Under the pieces are notes generated by a model, which saw nothing but the letters and a program-made list of their open reading frames with translations, did not search any database and was not told where the DNA came from. 64,000 nt of DNA from Massospora cicadina (Eukaryota; Entomophthoromycota; Entomophthoromycetes; Entomophthorales; Entomophthoraceae): contig JAKSZP010008021.1 in NCBI GenBank assembly GCA_022478985.1, forward strand, positions 1-64,000, in the 5' to 3' direction. This document shows positions 21,886 through 32,420 of the stretch, one piece after another. How positions within the stretch are numbered: position 1 is the stretch's first letter; each line of letters opens with the position of its first letter. A program made the translations under genes and the position numbers.

Positions 21886-23015
21886 TGTTAAAATTTATGG
21901 GTTTTGTTAGTTGTTCACAGCTGATAACCCCTAAATTCATTAACTGCACAGGTTCAGTGTTGTGCAATACTCCATGTTGTCTGATAATAATATATTTTTG
22001 TTTGATAATAGTATGAAGACTAAATTCTGTAGTTATTTAAGCAATAGTATTAGCTCCAACGTTTGACCAGTATTCCTCCTAAAATATTTAAGATGTCCTC
22101 AATAGGGATTCGTTCCCCTATAACGCCTAACTTGATCCATGCTCAGCTTCTCATTTACGGTTTCTCTCTGGAGACACACAGTTGGCAGCAATCCATGATT
22201 CAGCTAAGCTTCTCTTCTCTGGATCCACGCTCAGATCCTTACTCTTTATTATAAAGAGTCTCCAATTAAAGCACACAGCAATAATTCTCTTGAAAAAGAA
22301 TAGACCTAGAAATGAATTCTGGTAAAGTATATCTTGTATTATACTAATTACTGGTAAAGTGTGTGTTTTTAGTAAGTAAATTATTACGGGAATTTATAGT
22401 GGAAATTTGGCGCCCAACCCTTGGTTGGCACCTCATTGATGAAATGACAACCATTGCCTTTAAATTACCCATCGTCATCTCATCAGTGATGGTATTCCCC
22501 ATCCTGGATAGGATCCCATCATTGGACATCCTTGAGACCTAAAATGGAAAGATCAGAAAACGTGTCCCTAACATTTTCCTTCAATCTTGATGAACCAACT
22601 ATATTTGGCAAGCGACCTGCTTAGGTAATGGGACTTGTTACCCATTAAGGCAGGTCATGAACCAACTGATTGATTCACTAGTTGCAGGTGCATCATTCGC
22701 CTTGCAACTTAATCCTTAAATTACCAATTGGTTGGTGTTGAAACCCAACCAATACAAATCAGTACACCTGATAGTTAATCATTAATCAACTTTCAGATGT
22801 CCCTATATTGTCTGCAACTCTGCCTGATGAGATCTTAAGCATTTGCCTGGATTGAACCATGATGGATTTGACCCAGACGAATTACCTAAAATCCCCCAAA
22901 CAAAGTTACCTCAAAATCAGGGTCAACTTCTATCCATTCATTTCGCTTTAAGGAATTATCCCCTATTGACCCCTGATAATCTAGTCAGCATGGAATATGG
23001 GCAAAAATCCCAACG
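21886..23015 (-). repeat. Element A 3' LTR
   Basis: In + view TGTTAAAATTTATGGG to AAAAATCCCAACG, 1130 bp. Ends and interior match A2, S, B1 and B2. On the element strand it begins near TGTTGGGATTTTTGCCC. The last base of the CA end has changed. Confidence 0.88.
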
Positions 23016-23028
23016 CATCCCCCCTCTT
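23016..23028 (-). other. Polypurine tract of element A
   Basis: On the - strand CAAGAGGGGGGATG adjoins the 3' LTR. B has AAGAGGGGGAATG at the same place (48254-48266). Confidence 0.7.
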
Positions 23029-23139
23029 GCCTAGATTTCCAGCGAGAAAAGGATTGGGACAGGAAAACACCGCTTCAGACACTCAGTTGAATACTTCTTT
23101 TGTTCAAGTGAAGTACAGTCAATCGTTATTCAAAGCTGC

Positions 23140-23500
23140 TCAGGATGACCTTCAGCATGCAGCTCTCTTCCTCTTCCTCCTTGCTGCCACCTACTCATAG
23201 CATGGTTCCCATGACATTCTGTAATGCTGGTCTGATTGATTTATTTGTGACAATATTAATCCCAGGATCCAGTTTTCCGCCTGTCAGGGCATATGACCTG
23301 CTGTCATATTCAGGATTCTTGGTCCAGCGTCCTTGAATTCCTGATTTTCTCCTCATCCTTGACAGGAGATTTTTGCCATCAATGTTCATTTTGCGGTGCA
23401 ATTAAAAATGCTCATTTATATTTGCCCTTGTTATTTTCTCATAGTAACCTCTTGGCTCATATCATTCTTAATTATTCTATGGAGAGCTTATCTCATTAAT
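23140..23500. other. Conserved 3' segment of A, coding strand unclear
   Basis: Aligns to 48390-48735 of B. A - strand frame (23401-23195) has NIDGKNLLSRMRRKSG, echoed in B, with several changes at its third positions. + strand frames are equally open: 23293-23499 contains CSFCGAIKNAHL and ends at SLSH-stop, and B has CLFCGPIKNAHL ending at the same SLSH-stop. Both readings cannot be separated here because third positions coincide over part of it. Function unknown. Confidence 0.4.
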
Positions 23501-23598
23501 TTTGAGATTAATTTCTCTGAGAATAGTGCTTAATTTTTTCAGAGTGCCTAATGTCAACTATCATATAAGTCTGAAATCCTTTCTCTCATCCAGATCAT

Positions 23599-24505
23599 AT
23601 GTCAAATTTGGAGTCTTAGTACCAACAACTGCTTAATAGTATGTCTGATAAATACCTTTGCTCTTCCAGATGATAAGTCAATATTTGCATTAGAACATCT
23701 TCTATGGTCCTTCCAGGACTCATACTCTCAATCAAGTACCCGTGGCCAGTCCTTCCATGGAATTGCAGAAACAGTAAATAACCCTGAATAAACCAGGTTT
23801 GATTGTCCCGAATGACTCATAACCAATCCTCCCTCTGTCATCAATTCCCAAGTTAGATTTCAAAACTCTCATGGATTTGGCTCCATTTGCAGATTCACCT
23901 GCCATCATCGTCAAACCTCCTAAAGAAATGCACTCCGCTATTGATTGATTATTCCTCACCAAATCAGACTTTCTTCCAGAGTTTCTTTTCAAACTAGCCT
24001 GTATTAGAAGCCAGCTGTTTTGGTAACCAAATTAACCATCAGAAACAGCGAGCAATTCAAACTCCCCTATGCAGAATTAAGGGCCCAAGTAACTGAGGCT
24101 TTGTCCATAGCTCTGAACTCATCTGATCTCAAAACATCCTAGATCAAGACGTTGCATCCTATGCTCTTCTCTTTTCTGGACAAGTATTTCAAAGTTGAGC
24201 CTCAAAGCTTCCAGCCTCTCCTGGCTTTCATTACACATTCTGCTTCCACTTTCAAGAATCTTGTAGTCGTCATCTGCAGGAGGCCATTCGCTCCATGCAT
24301 GACTATCTCGTTTCTGGCACATCCCATTGATAAATCCACTGATGGCTTCAATAGTGGGCATGATTTGGCAACCCCCACCTAGTATCCCTTGCTTGATGCC
24401 AGCCTATATTCCCAATGTTCTTGATGAAGCCAGTCAGCAAGCGCTCAATACCAATCTTCTGGCTCTAGTGCCATATTGGGATTACTTGGGATTATTAGCT
24501 GATTG
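23599..24505 (+). pseudogene. Antisense ORF of element A (MSN protein), decayed
   Basis: Runs on the + strand, opposite to pol of the same element. The ATG at 23599 opens MSNLES then YQQLLNSMSD; B starts MSNSKSRYQQLLNSLSD. Conserved parts: GPSRTHT, PILPLSSIPKLDFKTL (near 23830), PPKEMHSAID, FLPEFLF, KPAVLVTKLTIRNS (near 24008), LSIALNSSDL, FKVEPQSFQPL (near 24190), PCMTISFLAH, and, in another frame, MIWQPPPSIP and LDEA..QAL. Over 44 codons (24000-24131) the A and B copies differ at 16 third, 8 first and 3 second positions, as expected for a protein-coding frame. No homologue was recognised and no known gag, env or nuclease motif is visible. Decay includes stops and at least two shifts. Confidence 0.6.
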
Positions 24506-24857
24506 AATCTTCTTGTTCTGTTGCGTACCTCTCCAGTCTGGGGCATCACGTTTGCCATGTTCTGACATTTCCATCTCTCTTCCCCTAGTCACTTTCTCGT
24601 AGGGATCAGCATCATGCAATGAAGTTTGGTTTTGAGTAGGTCTAGAGCTTGCTAGTGTTTGATCTCACATAGATTTCAATGGGCTGTTTACTCCTACTGT
24701 GATCCTTCCTCCCTCCCCAAGAGGCGATATAGGCGGAATCATCCCAAGTTGAGGGCACCATTAAAAAATAAAATTATAAAAATATATCTTTTTTCTGTGA
24801 ATTTTTAATAAATAATTGTTTTAGTATTTTTATCAATATTTTAAATTTTCTTCTTTT

Positions 24858-25075
24858 TTCTATGGGACTTGACCTTTTCTTGGTTCAACAGTCCATTTTT
24901 ATATTTTATTCCCCCAAACTGGTTCCTATGTATACATAGACCTACCAGTTTACCATGGTTCAGAGGTCTTACTTTTCTTGACTTAACCATCTAGTTTGGG
25001 TCAGCGGTCCTTTTTTTGGACTTACCCAATCATCAGGACATAACCAACTTAATGGTTCAGCGGACCTTTGGGAGC
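24858..25075 (-). repeat. Duplicated block, copy 2 of element A
   Basis: Between integrase and the antisense ORF. In + view the order is ATGGGACTTGACC, GGTTCAACAGTCC, AAACTGGTTCC, ACCTACCAG, ATGGTTCAGAGGTC, GGTCAGCGGTCC, AGGACATAACCAAC, TGGTTCAGCGGACC. It is colinear with block 1 at 27012-27236. A T-rich tract precedes it. Confidence 0.8.
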
Positions 25076-25099
25076 TCTTTTACATTATTTTTTTTATTT

Positions 25100-26150
25100 G
25101 ATCCATTGCTTTTTATACTTAGCATCAACTTGATTTACTATCCTTCCATCCAAGAGGTTCTTTATGGAGCAGGCGTCCATTAACATCTTGGCAATAATCT
25201 CAAATGGACCTGACCACAACACATCCAGCTTGTTTCTTCTCCCAAAACCATGCATATCAGAATAGGCAACTATTTCGCCTATTTGGTATTCTGATAAGGC
25301 ATGTCAGTTCTTATCATCTGTCATTTTCACTCAAATCCTTTTCTTCAATTTCGTATCAAATGATTGCAATTTCATTTCAATCAAGATATTTGTCAATCAG
25401 TTTAGGCACTAAGCGTCACTCATCCCCAATGTTGGTTCCACCAACAAATATAAAATTGGTGGCAACGCAGCCTTCCTCCCATATAACGACTCAAATGGCG
25501 TTTTTCCCATCACTGTATGATAACTTATATTGTAGGCTAATGTCACTGAACTAAGGTACATTCCCCACACAGAAGCTTTTCCTGCGACCAGCTTCCTCAG
25601 CATCATGGACAGCGTCCCATTGACTCATTCTACCAGTCCGTTCATCTCCAGCTGGTAGGGTACAGAAATGACTCCTTGGATCCCCATTATTTCATTTAAT
25701 TATGGGATCACATGAGATATGAAATTTTTTCCATTGTTGCTTAGTAGGACCTGTGGGCATTCATGTTGGTATATACTAGATCTAGGATAAACTTCGCAGT
25801 GCTGGTAGTGTCTACTTTTGCCAGAACCTTTGTCTAGACTTAGTTCATCAGATGGTCGATCATAACTATGATGTACTTGTCTCCCCCTAGCTCATCATCA
25901 GTGGTCCCAACGCATTGATGGACACCATATGCCAAGTAAATTCAGGGCAGACCAGTTAGTATCCACTTATGTTCTTATGCAGCTTATGCAACTGGCACTC
26001 CACACAACAAGCCAGATAGTCCATGACATCATAGTTGATGGACTCCCAGTAGTAATACTGGTGAATATGATTGGTTGTTTTTCTCAGGCCTCTGTGCCTG
26101 ACGACCTTATGAGCAGCTTGAACAATAGCCACTAATTATGATGGCTTTGG
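25100..26150 (-). pseudogene. Element A integrase remnant
   Basis: On the - strand the core and C-terminal part are clear at 25606-25409 (LRKLVAGKASVWG, SSVTLAYNISYHT, TPFESLYGRKAALPPI), which matches the post-catalytic helix and the FELLYGR motif of Ty3 integrases. Upstream, CQLHKLHK-like sequence near 25995 marks the zinc region. It aligns throughout with B 50640-51260. Several stops. Confidence 0.75.
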
Positions 26151-26435
26151 AAAAAGTAATTGTTTTCCATTGATCATCTTGAAAATTTGTCTATCCATAG
26201 TCTCAGTGTTTTTCATCATTTTTCTCAGTGCATCTTGGATTTCTCAGGGCTCATTTCTGATTTCTTCATTATCCATTCTCTGGAATAGCTCATCTGCTTG
26301 CTGGTATACCACCTGGACCATTGGAAACCTTGATAGTCCATCCACATTTTGATGAGAAGCCCCAGCTTAATGGACTATCTCATAATTATAAGCCTATAGC
26401 TTTAGTGCCCATCAGGCCAGTCACCCTTCTGGTTA

Positions 26436-26890
26436 TCATAAATATTGTAGCCAACGAAATGAGGAGTGGTTCGTCACCACTTTGAAGTGCATTCCATAGA
26501 TATACACCCAAAACTGTTTACAGGCATAAATAGCCGCAAGGCATTCACACTCAGTCATGGTGTAATTCCTATCAGCGGCTGAGAGTGTCCAGCTCACATA
26601 TACCACCGGATGTTTGTACCCAAGTTCATCTACTTGGCTCAATATGACACCAATCGCCATCAACAAAGCATCAGTTTATAGTATATATTCTTGATCGAAA
26701 TTTTGATATTTCAAAACAAGAGAATCTATTAAATATTCGCATAATTCATTAAAGGATCTCTGGGCCTCTTTACTCCAAATGAATCCTTTTTTTAGATACT
26801 TCAACAGATGGAAGAGGGGCTCAGCAATTCTTGCAAAATCCTGAATGAATCTTCTATAGTATATAACCATTCCAAGGAGCACTTAGATAT
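26436..26890 (-). pseudogene. Element A RNase H and RT end
   Basis: 26882-26676 reads MLLGMVIYYRRFIQDFARIA, the RT connection region, followed by RNase H pieces to 26436 with VYVSWTLSAADRNYTMTECE and FKVVTNHSSFRWL (Asp of the TDH motif changed to Asn). The RT catalytic half is missing: at about 26900-26940 sequence jumps to the copy of B 53350. RT function is therefore lost. Confidence 0.8.
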
Positions 26891-27011
26891 CTTGGACACT
26901 CTACGGCACAGCTATGCTGGTAATCTTATCTTATTGTAGGTCTGAAATATGGACCAAAAATTTTTGATATTTAATTTTTTATATATATTTTATCTATTTT
27001 TTGTATTTTTC

Positions 27012-27236
27012 ATTTGCAATGGGACTTTTAACCTACAATTAGGTTCAGAAGTCCTTCTTTTCCCCTTCATACAAACTGGTTCTTAGGTATATTCTGACCT
27101 ACCATCTTTCATGGTTCAAAATCTTGTTCTCTTAAGAGTTAATCATCTATTTGGTTCAGTGGTCCTCTTTTAGAACTTGACCAAAATATCAGGACATAAC
27201 CATTTAATGGTTCAGAGGTCCTATGGGAACATTGTA
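27012..27236 (-). repeat. Duplicated block, copy 1 of element A
   Basis: Colinear with 24858-25075 and with both blocks of B. Motifs in + view: ATGGGACTTTTAACC, AGGTTCAGAAGTCC, AAACTGGTTC, GACCTACCA, ATGGTTCAAAAT, TGGTTCAGTGGTCC, AGGACATAACC, TGGTTCAGAGGTCC. It lies on the upstream side of pol. Confidence 0.8.
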
Positions 27237-27239
27237 TTT

Positions 27240-28320
27240 TCTTTTAGATCCAATACTTTTAGTCTTTTAGTACTGACCTTCTTCACTATATGAATAGCAG
27301 CGCTGTTTCTTCAAATATAGGCATCAATTGCCAACTTTGGCAATACTTTTGAATGTTTTCATTCATTAGGCCTTCAATACTGACTTGTCATTTGTCCAAC
27401 AGGTCCTAATTCATTTTATATTTTGTCAACTGATTCTTGAGTCTTTGTATCTCTCAAAATTGTGAATTCCTCATTAATCTACAGTTCCATTTGTTTGTTA
27501 TTATCATTTTTCTCCTAAAAACGATTTCTGGCATTTGTTGCCATCCAAAACGTTTGAAATAAATCCACTGGTGGATCTAGAAACAATCCCTTTATCACAC
27601 AGATTGATCTAGCCTCGTTAGCTTCATCCAATTTCGTCTTAAATTGATGATCTTCATCTCCAGCAATTTCTTCTCATTGATTGAATAATATCTGGGTCAA
27701 ACGATTCCCTCCACTATCTTGGATCAGTCAGTTCCTGTTTTGACCTCATACTCTTCATTGGTAATGTAATTCATTACTCTAATTTAATTAATTTTCCGTA
27801 TCAACTCATACAATGTCTCATTTAGTGTCTCATCTAACACCTCACACCCCAGGGCTATTTAAAGCGGAACCAATTCCAACCCAAGTTGGCCCTGCTGATC
27901 CTTGGACTATTTCAATTGGACCCAATTTCAACCTGAGTTGGCACTGCTGATCATCTTCATCCTAGGTAGATGTCAGGTGGAACAGGTTTTCTTGCAGCAC
28001 TAGACAGTCCCATATCTAGGCTGCAAGTCCTTTTCCAAAAGCTTGAGCATCTTCTTTGGCATTGTTTGCCATATAGGGGTCACATTCGCATGTCCAATTC
28101 TTCAATTCTTCAATTTGCTTCACTCGTAGCTCCACATCTGATCTGGGTGAACGCAATTGTCATGATACACTTCATATTCCATCTGAAAGAATGAGACTTT
28201 TTGGACTAATTTCCCGTTTTTCTCCTCCAATGACTTTACTTTCCCAGTAATTCATTGCCAAAATTGGAACATCTACTACTCCTTCCTAATGTGACATCTT
28301 GATTAGAGTATCCTACTCAA
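27240..28320 (-). pseudogene. Element A 5' region, possible short leader protein
   Basis: Between the 5' LTR and block 1 where gag is expected. On the - strand eroded frames show charged, helix-like stretches (EEIQRLKNQL-like near 27460, TKYEMN, SVLKA), matched in B 53640-54700, but no capsid motif and no zinc knuckle. A true gag like that of C is not present. It may be a replaced or shortened structural protein. Confidence 0.4.
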
Positions 28321-28324
28321 CTAC

Positions 28325-28342
28325 ACCCCTGAGTGTGCACCA
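28325..28342 (-). other. Primer binding site of element A
   Basis: On the - strand TGGTGCACACTCAGGGGTG begins 2 nt after the 5' LTR end. B has TGCTGCTCACTACAGGGGTG at the same place and H has TGGTGCTCACTACAAGAGC. The priming tRNA could not be named. Confidence 0.7.
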
Positions 28343-28344
28343 AT

Positions 28345-28671
28345 TGTTAAAATTAATGGGTTTTGTTAATTGTTCACGGCTGATAACCCTAAATTAATCA
28401 ACTGCACAGGTTTGGTGTTGTGCAATTCTCTGCAATATCCGATATTAATATGTATTTGTTTGATAATAGTATGAAGACTAATATCTGTAGTTATTTAAGC
28501 ACTAGTATTGGGTCCAACGCTTGACCAGTATTCCTCCTCAAAATACTTTAGATGTCCTCAATAGGGATTCGTTCCCCTATACCTCCTAACTTGGTCCACG
28601 CTCAGATCTTCATTTATGATTTCTCTCTGGTGACACACAGTTGGCAGCAATCCATGATTCAGTTCAGCTTC
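28345..28671 (-). repeat. Element A 5' LTR, outer part before solo LTR S
   Basis: TGTTAAAATTAATGGG in + view at the left edge. It continues at 29829 after solo LTR S. The TSD GCTTC at 28667-28671 is the LTR's own sequence. Confidence 0.88.
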
Positions 28672-29823
28672 TGTAAAAATTTTACTCTTAGGAGTTGATT
28701 TATCAGAGGTCAACCCTAGTAATCTTTCTACTGCACAGGTTCAGTTTCCTCATGCACCTCGCGTTGTAAGAATATATATAATCTGATAATAGTATGACAA
28801 CTATTATCCGTAGTTGAGTTAGAATTATCTTCAGGCCCAACACTTTGGCCGGTATTTCCAATAATACTGAATATCACACTCTTAGGGATTTGTTCCCTAA
28901 ATCCTGTCCACTCAATCTTTTTAAGATCCTCTGATGACAGTCCCTTTGGCCCAACACACAGTTGGCAGCAATCCCTTAGCCGTGGTTCCCTTCAACTCTA
29001 GATCCCCGCTCAGATCTCTACTCTTCTCTGAGAGTCTACCAATTATTGCCTTCTACAGTAATATCCTTGAGATGGAATCTTCACGTTAGATGCTGATAGT
29101 CTAACTATTACTGAATCTACAGTCAAACTAATAAGGTTCTTTATTAGTTCTTTCCTGACTGTAAACTTGTGTCAATCAGTGAGTATATTTCAGTGTAATA
29201 CTACTATTACTGTTTTTCTACTTTTGAGTGTTTTTTATTATAGTGAATTCTAGGGAATTTATAGGGGATTCGGCTATCTAACCCTCAGTTGACACCTCCT
29301 AAAATGAAACAGCAGCCATTGCTGTTGAATCACCCTTCCTCGTCTTGGCAGCAATGGTCTTCCCCATCCTGACTAGAATTCTGATGTTAGACATCCTTGA
29401 GACCTCAAATGAAAGAGTCAGAAACATATCATTAACATTTTCCTCTCAATCCAAGCGAATCATCCATAATTGGCTAGCAACCAATTGATTTGCTAGTTGC
29501 AGGCAGCATCACTCACCTCGCAACTCATTAAACATTCCCAATCAGTCGGTGATGAAACCTGACCAATTCCAATCAGTACACCTGATAGTTAACTACTATC
29601 AGATGCCCTTATTTTGTCAGCCACTCTGCCCGATGAGGTATTAGGTATTCATCTGGATTGATCCCTGAGGGATACAACCAGATAAATATTCTAAAATCCC
29701 CCCAAATGTAGTTCCTCCAAAATTCAGGTCAACCAATTTCCAATTCACTTCGCCTTAGGGAATTTTTCCCCTAGTGATACCAGGTAATCTAGCAGGCTGG
29801 GTATATGGGCAAAAATCCCAACA
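28672..29823 (-). mobile_element. Solo LTR S inside the A 5' LTR
   Basis: 1152 bp from TGTAAAAATTTTAC to AAAAATCCCAACA in + view, with no interior genes. Perfect 5-bp target duplication GCTTC at 28667-28671 and 29824-29828. It is the same LTR family as A, B, C, L1 and I, so one member jumped into another and then recombined down to a single LTR. Confidence 0.92.
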
Positions 29824-29828
29824 GCTTC

Positions 29829-30633
29829 TCTTCTCTGGATCCACGCTCAGATCCTTACTCTTTATTATAAAGAGTCTCCAATTAAAACACAAAGCAATAA
29901 TTTTCTGGAAGAAGAATAGACCTAGAAATGAATTCTGGTAAGGTATATCTTGTATTATACTAATTACTGGTAAAGTGTGTGTTTTAATAAGTAAATCCTT
30001 ACAGGACTTTATAGTGGGAATTTGGCGCCCAACCCTCGGTTGACACCTCATTGATGAAATGACAAATATTGCCTTTGAATTACCCATCGTCATCTCATCA
30101 GTGATGGTATTCCCCATCCTGGCTAGGATCCCATCATTGGACATCTTTGAGACCTAAAATGGAAAGAATCAGAAAACGTGCCCCTAACATTATCCTTCAA
30201 TTACAATGAACCAACCGCATTTGGCTAGCGACCTGCTTAGGTAATGGTACTCTTTACCCATTATGGCAGGTCACAAACCAACCAATTAATTCGTTAGTTG
30301 CAGATGGAATCACTCGCCTCACAACTGATGATTTAATATCAAATCAGTCTGTGATAAAACTGGACCAATCCCAATTGGATCACCTGATAGTTAATCAATG
30401 ATTGACTATTAGATGAATTGATTTGTCAGCAACTCTGCTCAACAGGATCTTAAGTAATTGTGTGGTCAACCCCAGCGGATCCAAAACTGACAAATTACCC
30501 CAAAATCTGCCAGCATTATTAAAATGATATTGAAATCATCTGATATCAAACTATCCGCTAGCAGGACTTATATTTTAGCAGATCAGCAGATTCTCTAGCC
30601 TAGGAAGCTGAAAATGTGGGAAAAATTCCAACA
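29829..30633 (-). repeat. Element A 5' LTR, inner part after solo LTR S
   Basis: Resumes at TCTTCTCTGGATCC exactly where A1 continues, and ends AAAATTCCAACA at 30633. Removing S leaves about 1132 bp, the size of A1. Confidence 0.88.
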
Positions 30634-30714
30634 ACATGAATCTTACATATGATTATATTAATAGATGGTGGTGAAAATATAGCCTTTATTAGATATAGGG
30701 TTATGTAAAACGGG
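30634..30714. other. Short sequence between elements A and H
   Basis: 81 bases outside both LTR edges; too short to assign. Confidence 0.4.
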
Positions 30715-31227
30715 TGTTATACCTTTGTTTGATCACCCTTTTGATTTTCCATATTTTTGTATTTATTTATTGTATCTTTATTTTATAATTAGATCAAGGT
30801 TTCAATTCCTTGAGCCTTAACGCTGAAGCCAATCTGTGAAAAAATGTTACTATAGATTATTTTGCCTCTACGCCTATGGTTTTAGATGTAGCTATCAATT
30901 GATAGGATTAATCATTAGTTTCTCTTGCCTTGGCACCAGACTAGGATATATACTGAGGTTTTGTTTCTTTCAAATCCCACTGGCAATATACCCAAATCAC
31001 AACAAATTACATTGGCTTCACAGCCATGTAAATTAAATTCCCCTTTTATGTTATTATATTATAATTTCTCATTTAAACCCAAACTGTTGTAAGAACAATT
31101 GTTAAAATTTAATTATCACAGCGATCTAGGTCAATGGTCTATACCATTTCCAGAATAATTATGCGCTACTGATATCCTTTAATACAGTTTATAATAATTG
31201 GAGTCACAATTTGAAGGGGACCTTATC
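30715..31227 (+). repeat. Element H 5' LTR, first part
   Basis: TGTTATACCTTTG start. Aligns to 57581 onward (TTAACGCTGAAGCCAA against TTGACGCCAATGTCAA, GGTTTTAGATGTAGCTATCA against TTATATGTAGCTATTA). It ends at the TTATC duplication of element D and resumes at 44318. Confidence 0.82.
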
Positions 31228-32376
31228 TGTCAGGCAAACAGCAAGTTAGAATTAGACTGGCCTGCCAGCCCAGGTGCTGGAGCACCCAAATGGCAAACCA
31301 GAATGCCAAAGGCACTGATGCTGGTACAATGTATATAAAACTAGAGAGGATATTTTCTAATAACTGCTGATGAGCCAGAATCTTGTACAGGCACATAATG
31401 AAATACCAGACAAATATGGCCGTTAAGCCTAAGGGGTGTGTGAGTGCCAGCGGAAAGGCAGTTTATTTTTCAACATAAAAAATAAAAAATTTTGAAAAGG
31501 ATTTTTAATGGAAAATAAAGAACAAAATTGACCAACAACTTTCACAGTGCGATGCAACTGATTAAATACCAGTTGCTAGATGTGGGAACACGCAGGGATC
31601 AGGTCCCTCAAGTTTGACTAACCGCTGAATTACTTGGGGATGGGGCAGATAAGCTCAATAGGAACTGACATCAAAGGATTCGGCAGCAGGCCGAGTCACT
31701 GTTGGTTTGACCTCAAACGCCCAAACCAAGGCTTGACTGCATTTCTGATGGTTAGTGTGATGGCGTCTAGCCCAACGAGCAGCGGGAATCCCCCAAGACC
31801 ACCCCATGTAGGGGCAGTCCCAATTGGTTGGGAACGGTTTCAGGATGCCCAACCCGCCAGTGCCTGGTCGCTGAACTGTTTGTTTGGTCAAAGGCGTTGC
31901 ATCAGCTGCAACTCCTGATTTGCCAAAGGTAGCTTCGAACTATTGTTGATGGTGTCCAATGCTGCTATCTGTCTGTTGGGGATCATCCCCAACAATTCTG
32001 AAAGGGGGTTAATTTTGATGATCACACTGTTGGCTAAATTGAAAGTGTCAGTGATTCTGGCCAAAGAATCAATCATCATCCCTCTAAGACTATGTGGAAC
32101 TAATCATTTGGCTTGTTTCCAATCATTTTTGGACCAATCGACTTCAGTTTGTGATCTCAGTGAAGATTTCCTGATCCAGCGGACAAGTTCAGCTGAGGTG
32201 AGTGAGGGCACTGGGGGAGAGATCAAAAGTGGGAGAGCTTTTACCTAGCGCTCATCTACCAAGTGGGTAAGGTCACCCTGGGTATCGAGGGGTACAGCCA
32301 CCCTTTTTGGAACCTTTTTACTTGGAAATGGGAAGAGAGCCTGATTGACACACAGAGGACGTTCCCAGGACTTACA
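31228..32376 (-). repeat. Element D 3' LTR
   Basis: 1149 bp. Compared with the other D LTR most differences are transitions at former CpG sites. Its first half on the element strand is largely open (see 31880-32376). Confidence 0.92.
31880..32376 (-). CDS. Open frame in the first half of the D LTR
   Basis: Frame read from the first LTR base on the element strand: CKSWERPLCVNQALFPF, then TQGDLTHLVDER, PSLTSAELVRWIRKSSL, a MMIDSLARITDTFNLAN segment and NPLSELLGMIP, with two in-frame stops, ending at TGA near 31888. The 5' LTR copy (44312-43700) reads the same with VDERWV intact and NPLSELLGMIPN, and runs on to a GMGGLGILNPF segment. There is no ATG at the beginning, so expression would need readthrough from upstream or the internal ATG at 32079. 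Element G has a related DERWV frame in its LTR. Function unknown; may be chance plus shared descent. Confidence 0.35.
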
Positions 32377-32390
32377 TTGCCCTTTCCTTT
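32377..32390 (-). other. Polypurine tract of element D
   Basis: On the - strand AAAGGAAAGGGCAA adjoins the 3' LTR. Confidence 0.7.
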
Positions 32391-32420
32391 ATCCAAAGGA
32401 AGGGCACCACCTCTGGGAAA

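Larger units (their letters stand above)
21886..30633 (-). mobile_element. Element A: LTR element with antisense ORF, internally deleted
   Basis: LTRs at 21886-23015 and 28345-28671 plus 29829-30633 (split by solo LTR S). Interior about 5.3 kb. On the - strand: 5' region (28320-27240), duplicated block 1, a deletion junction near 26900-26940, RT end, RNase H, integrase, duplicated block 2, antisense frame, 3' LTR. Compared with B about 1.2 kb covering most of RT and the segment before it is missing. Flanks CCATT and ACATG do not make a convincing target duplication. Confidence 0.88.

Noticed and set aside
24119..24361. - strand 80-codon charged frame (and 23732-23992) as gag of element A
   Set aside because: It uses the same codon boundaries as the + strand MSN frame, so third-position differences between A and B would be first-position changes here. 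B has several stops in it, two of them shared with A. It is taken as the shadow of the antisense ORF.
21881..30638. 5-bp target duplication around element A
   Set aside because: CCATT and ACATG share only three bases; too weak to claim.
31634..31918. + strand 94-codon frame in the D LTR as a gene
   Set aside because: It lies in a repeat and opposes the better-supported element-strand frame. The other LTR has stops at the matching place.
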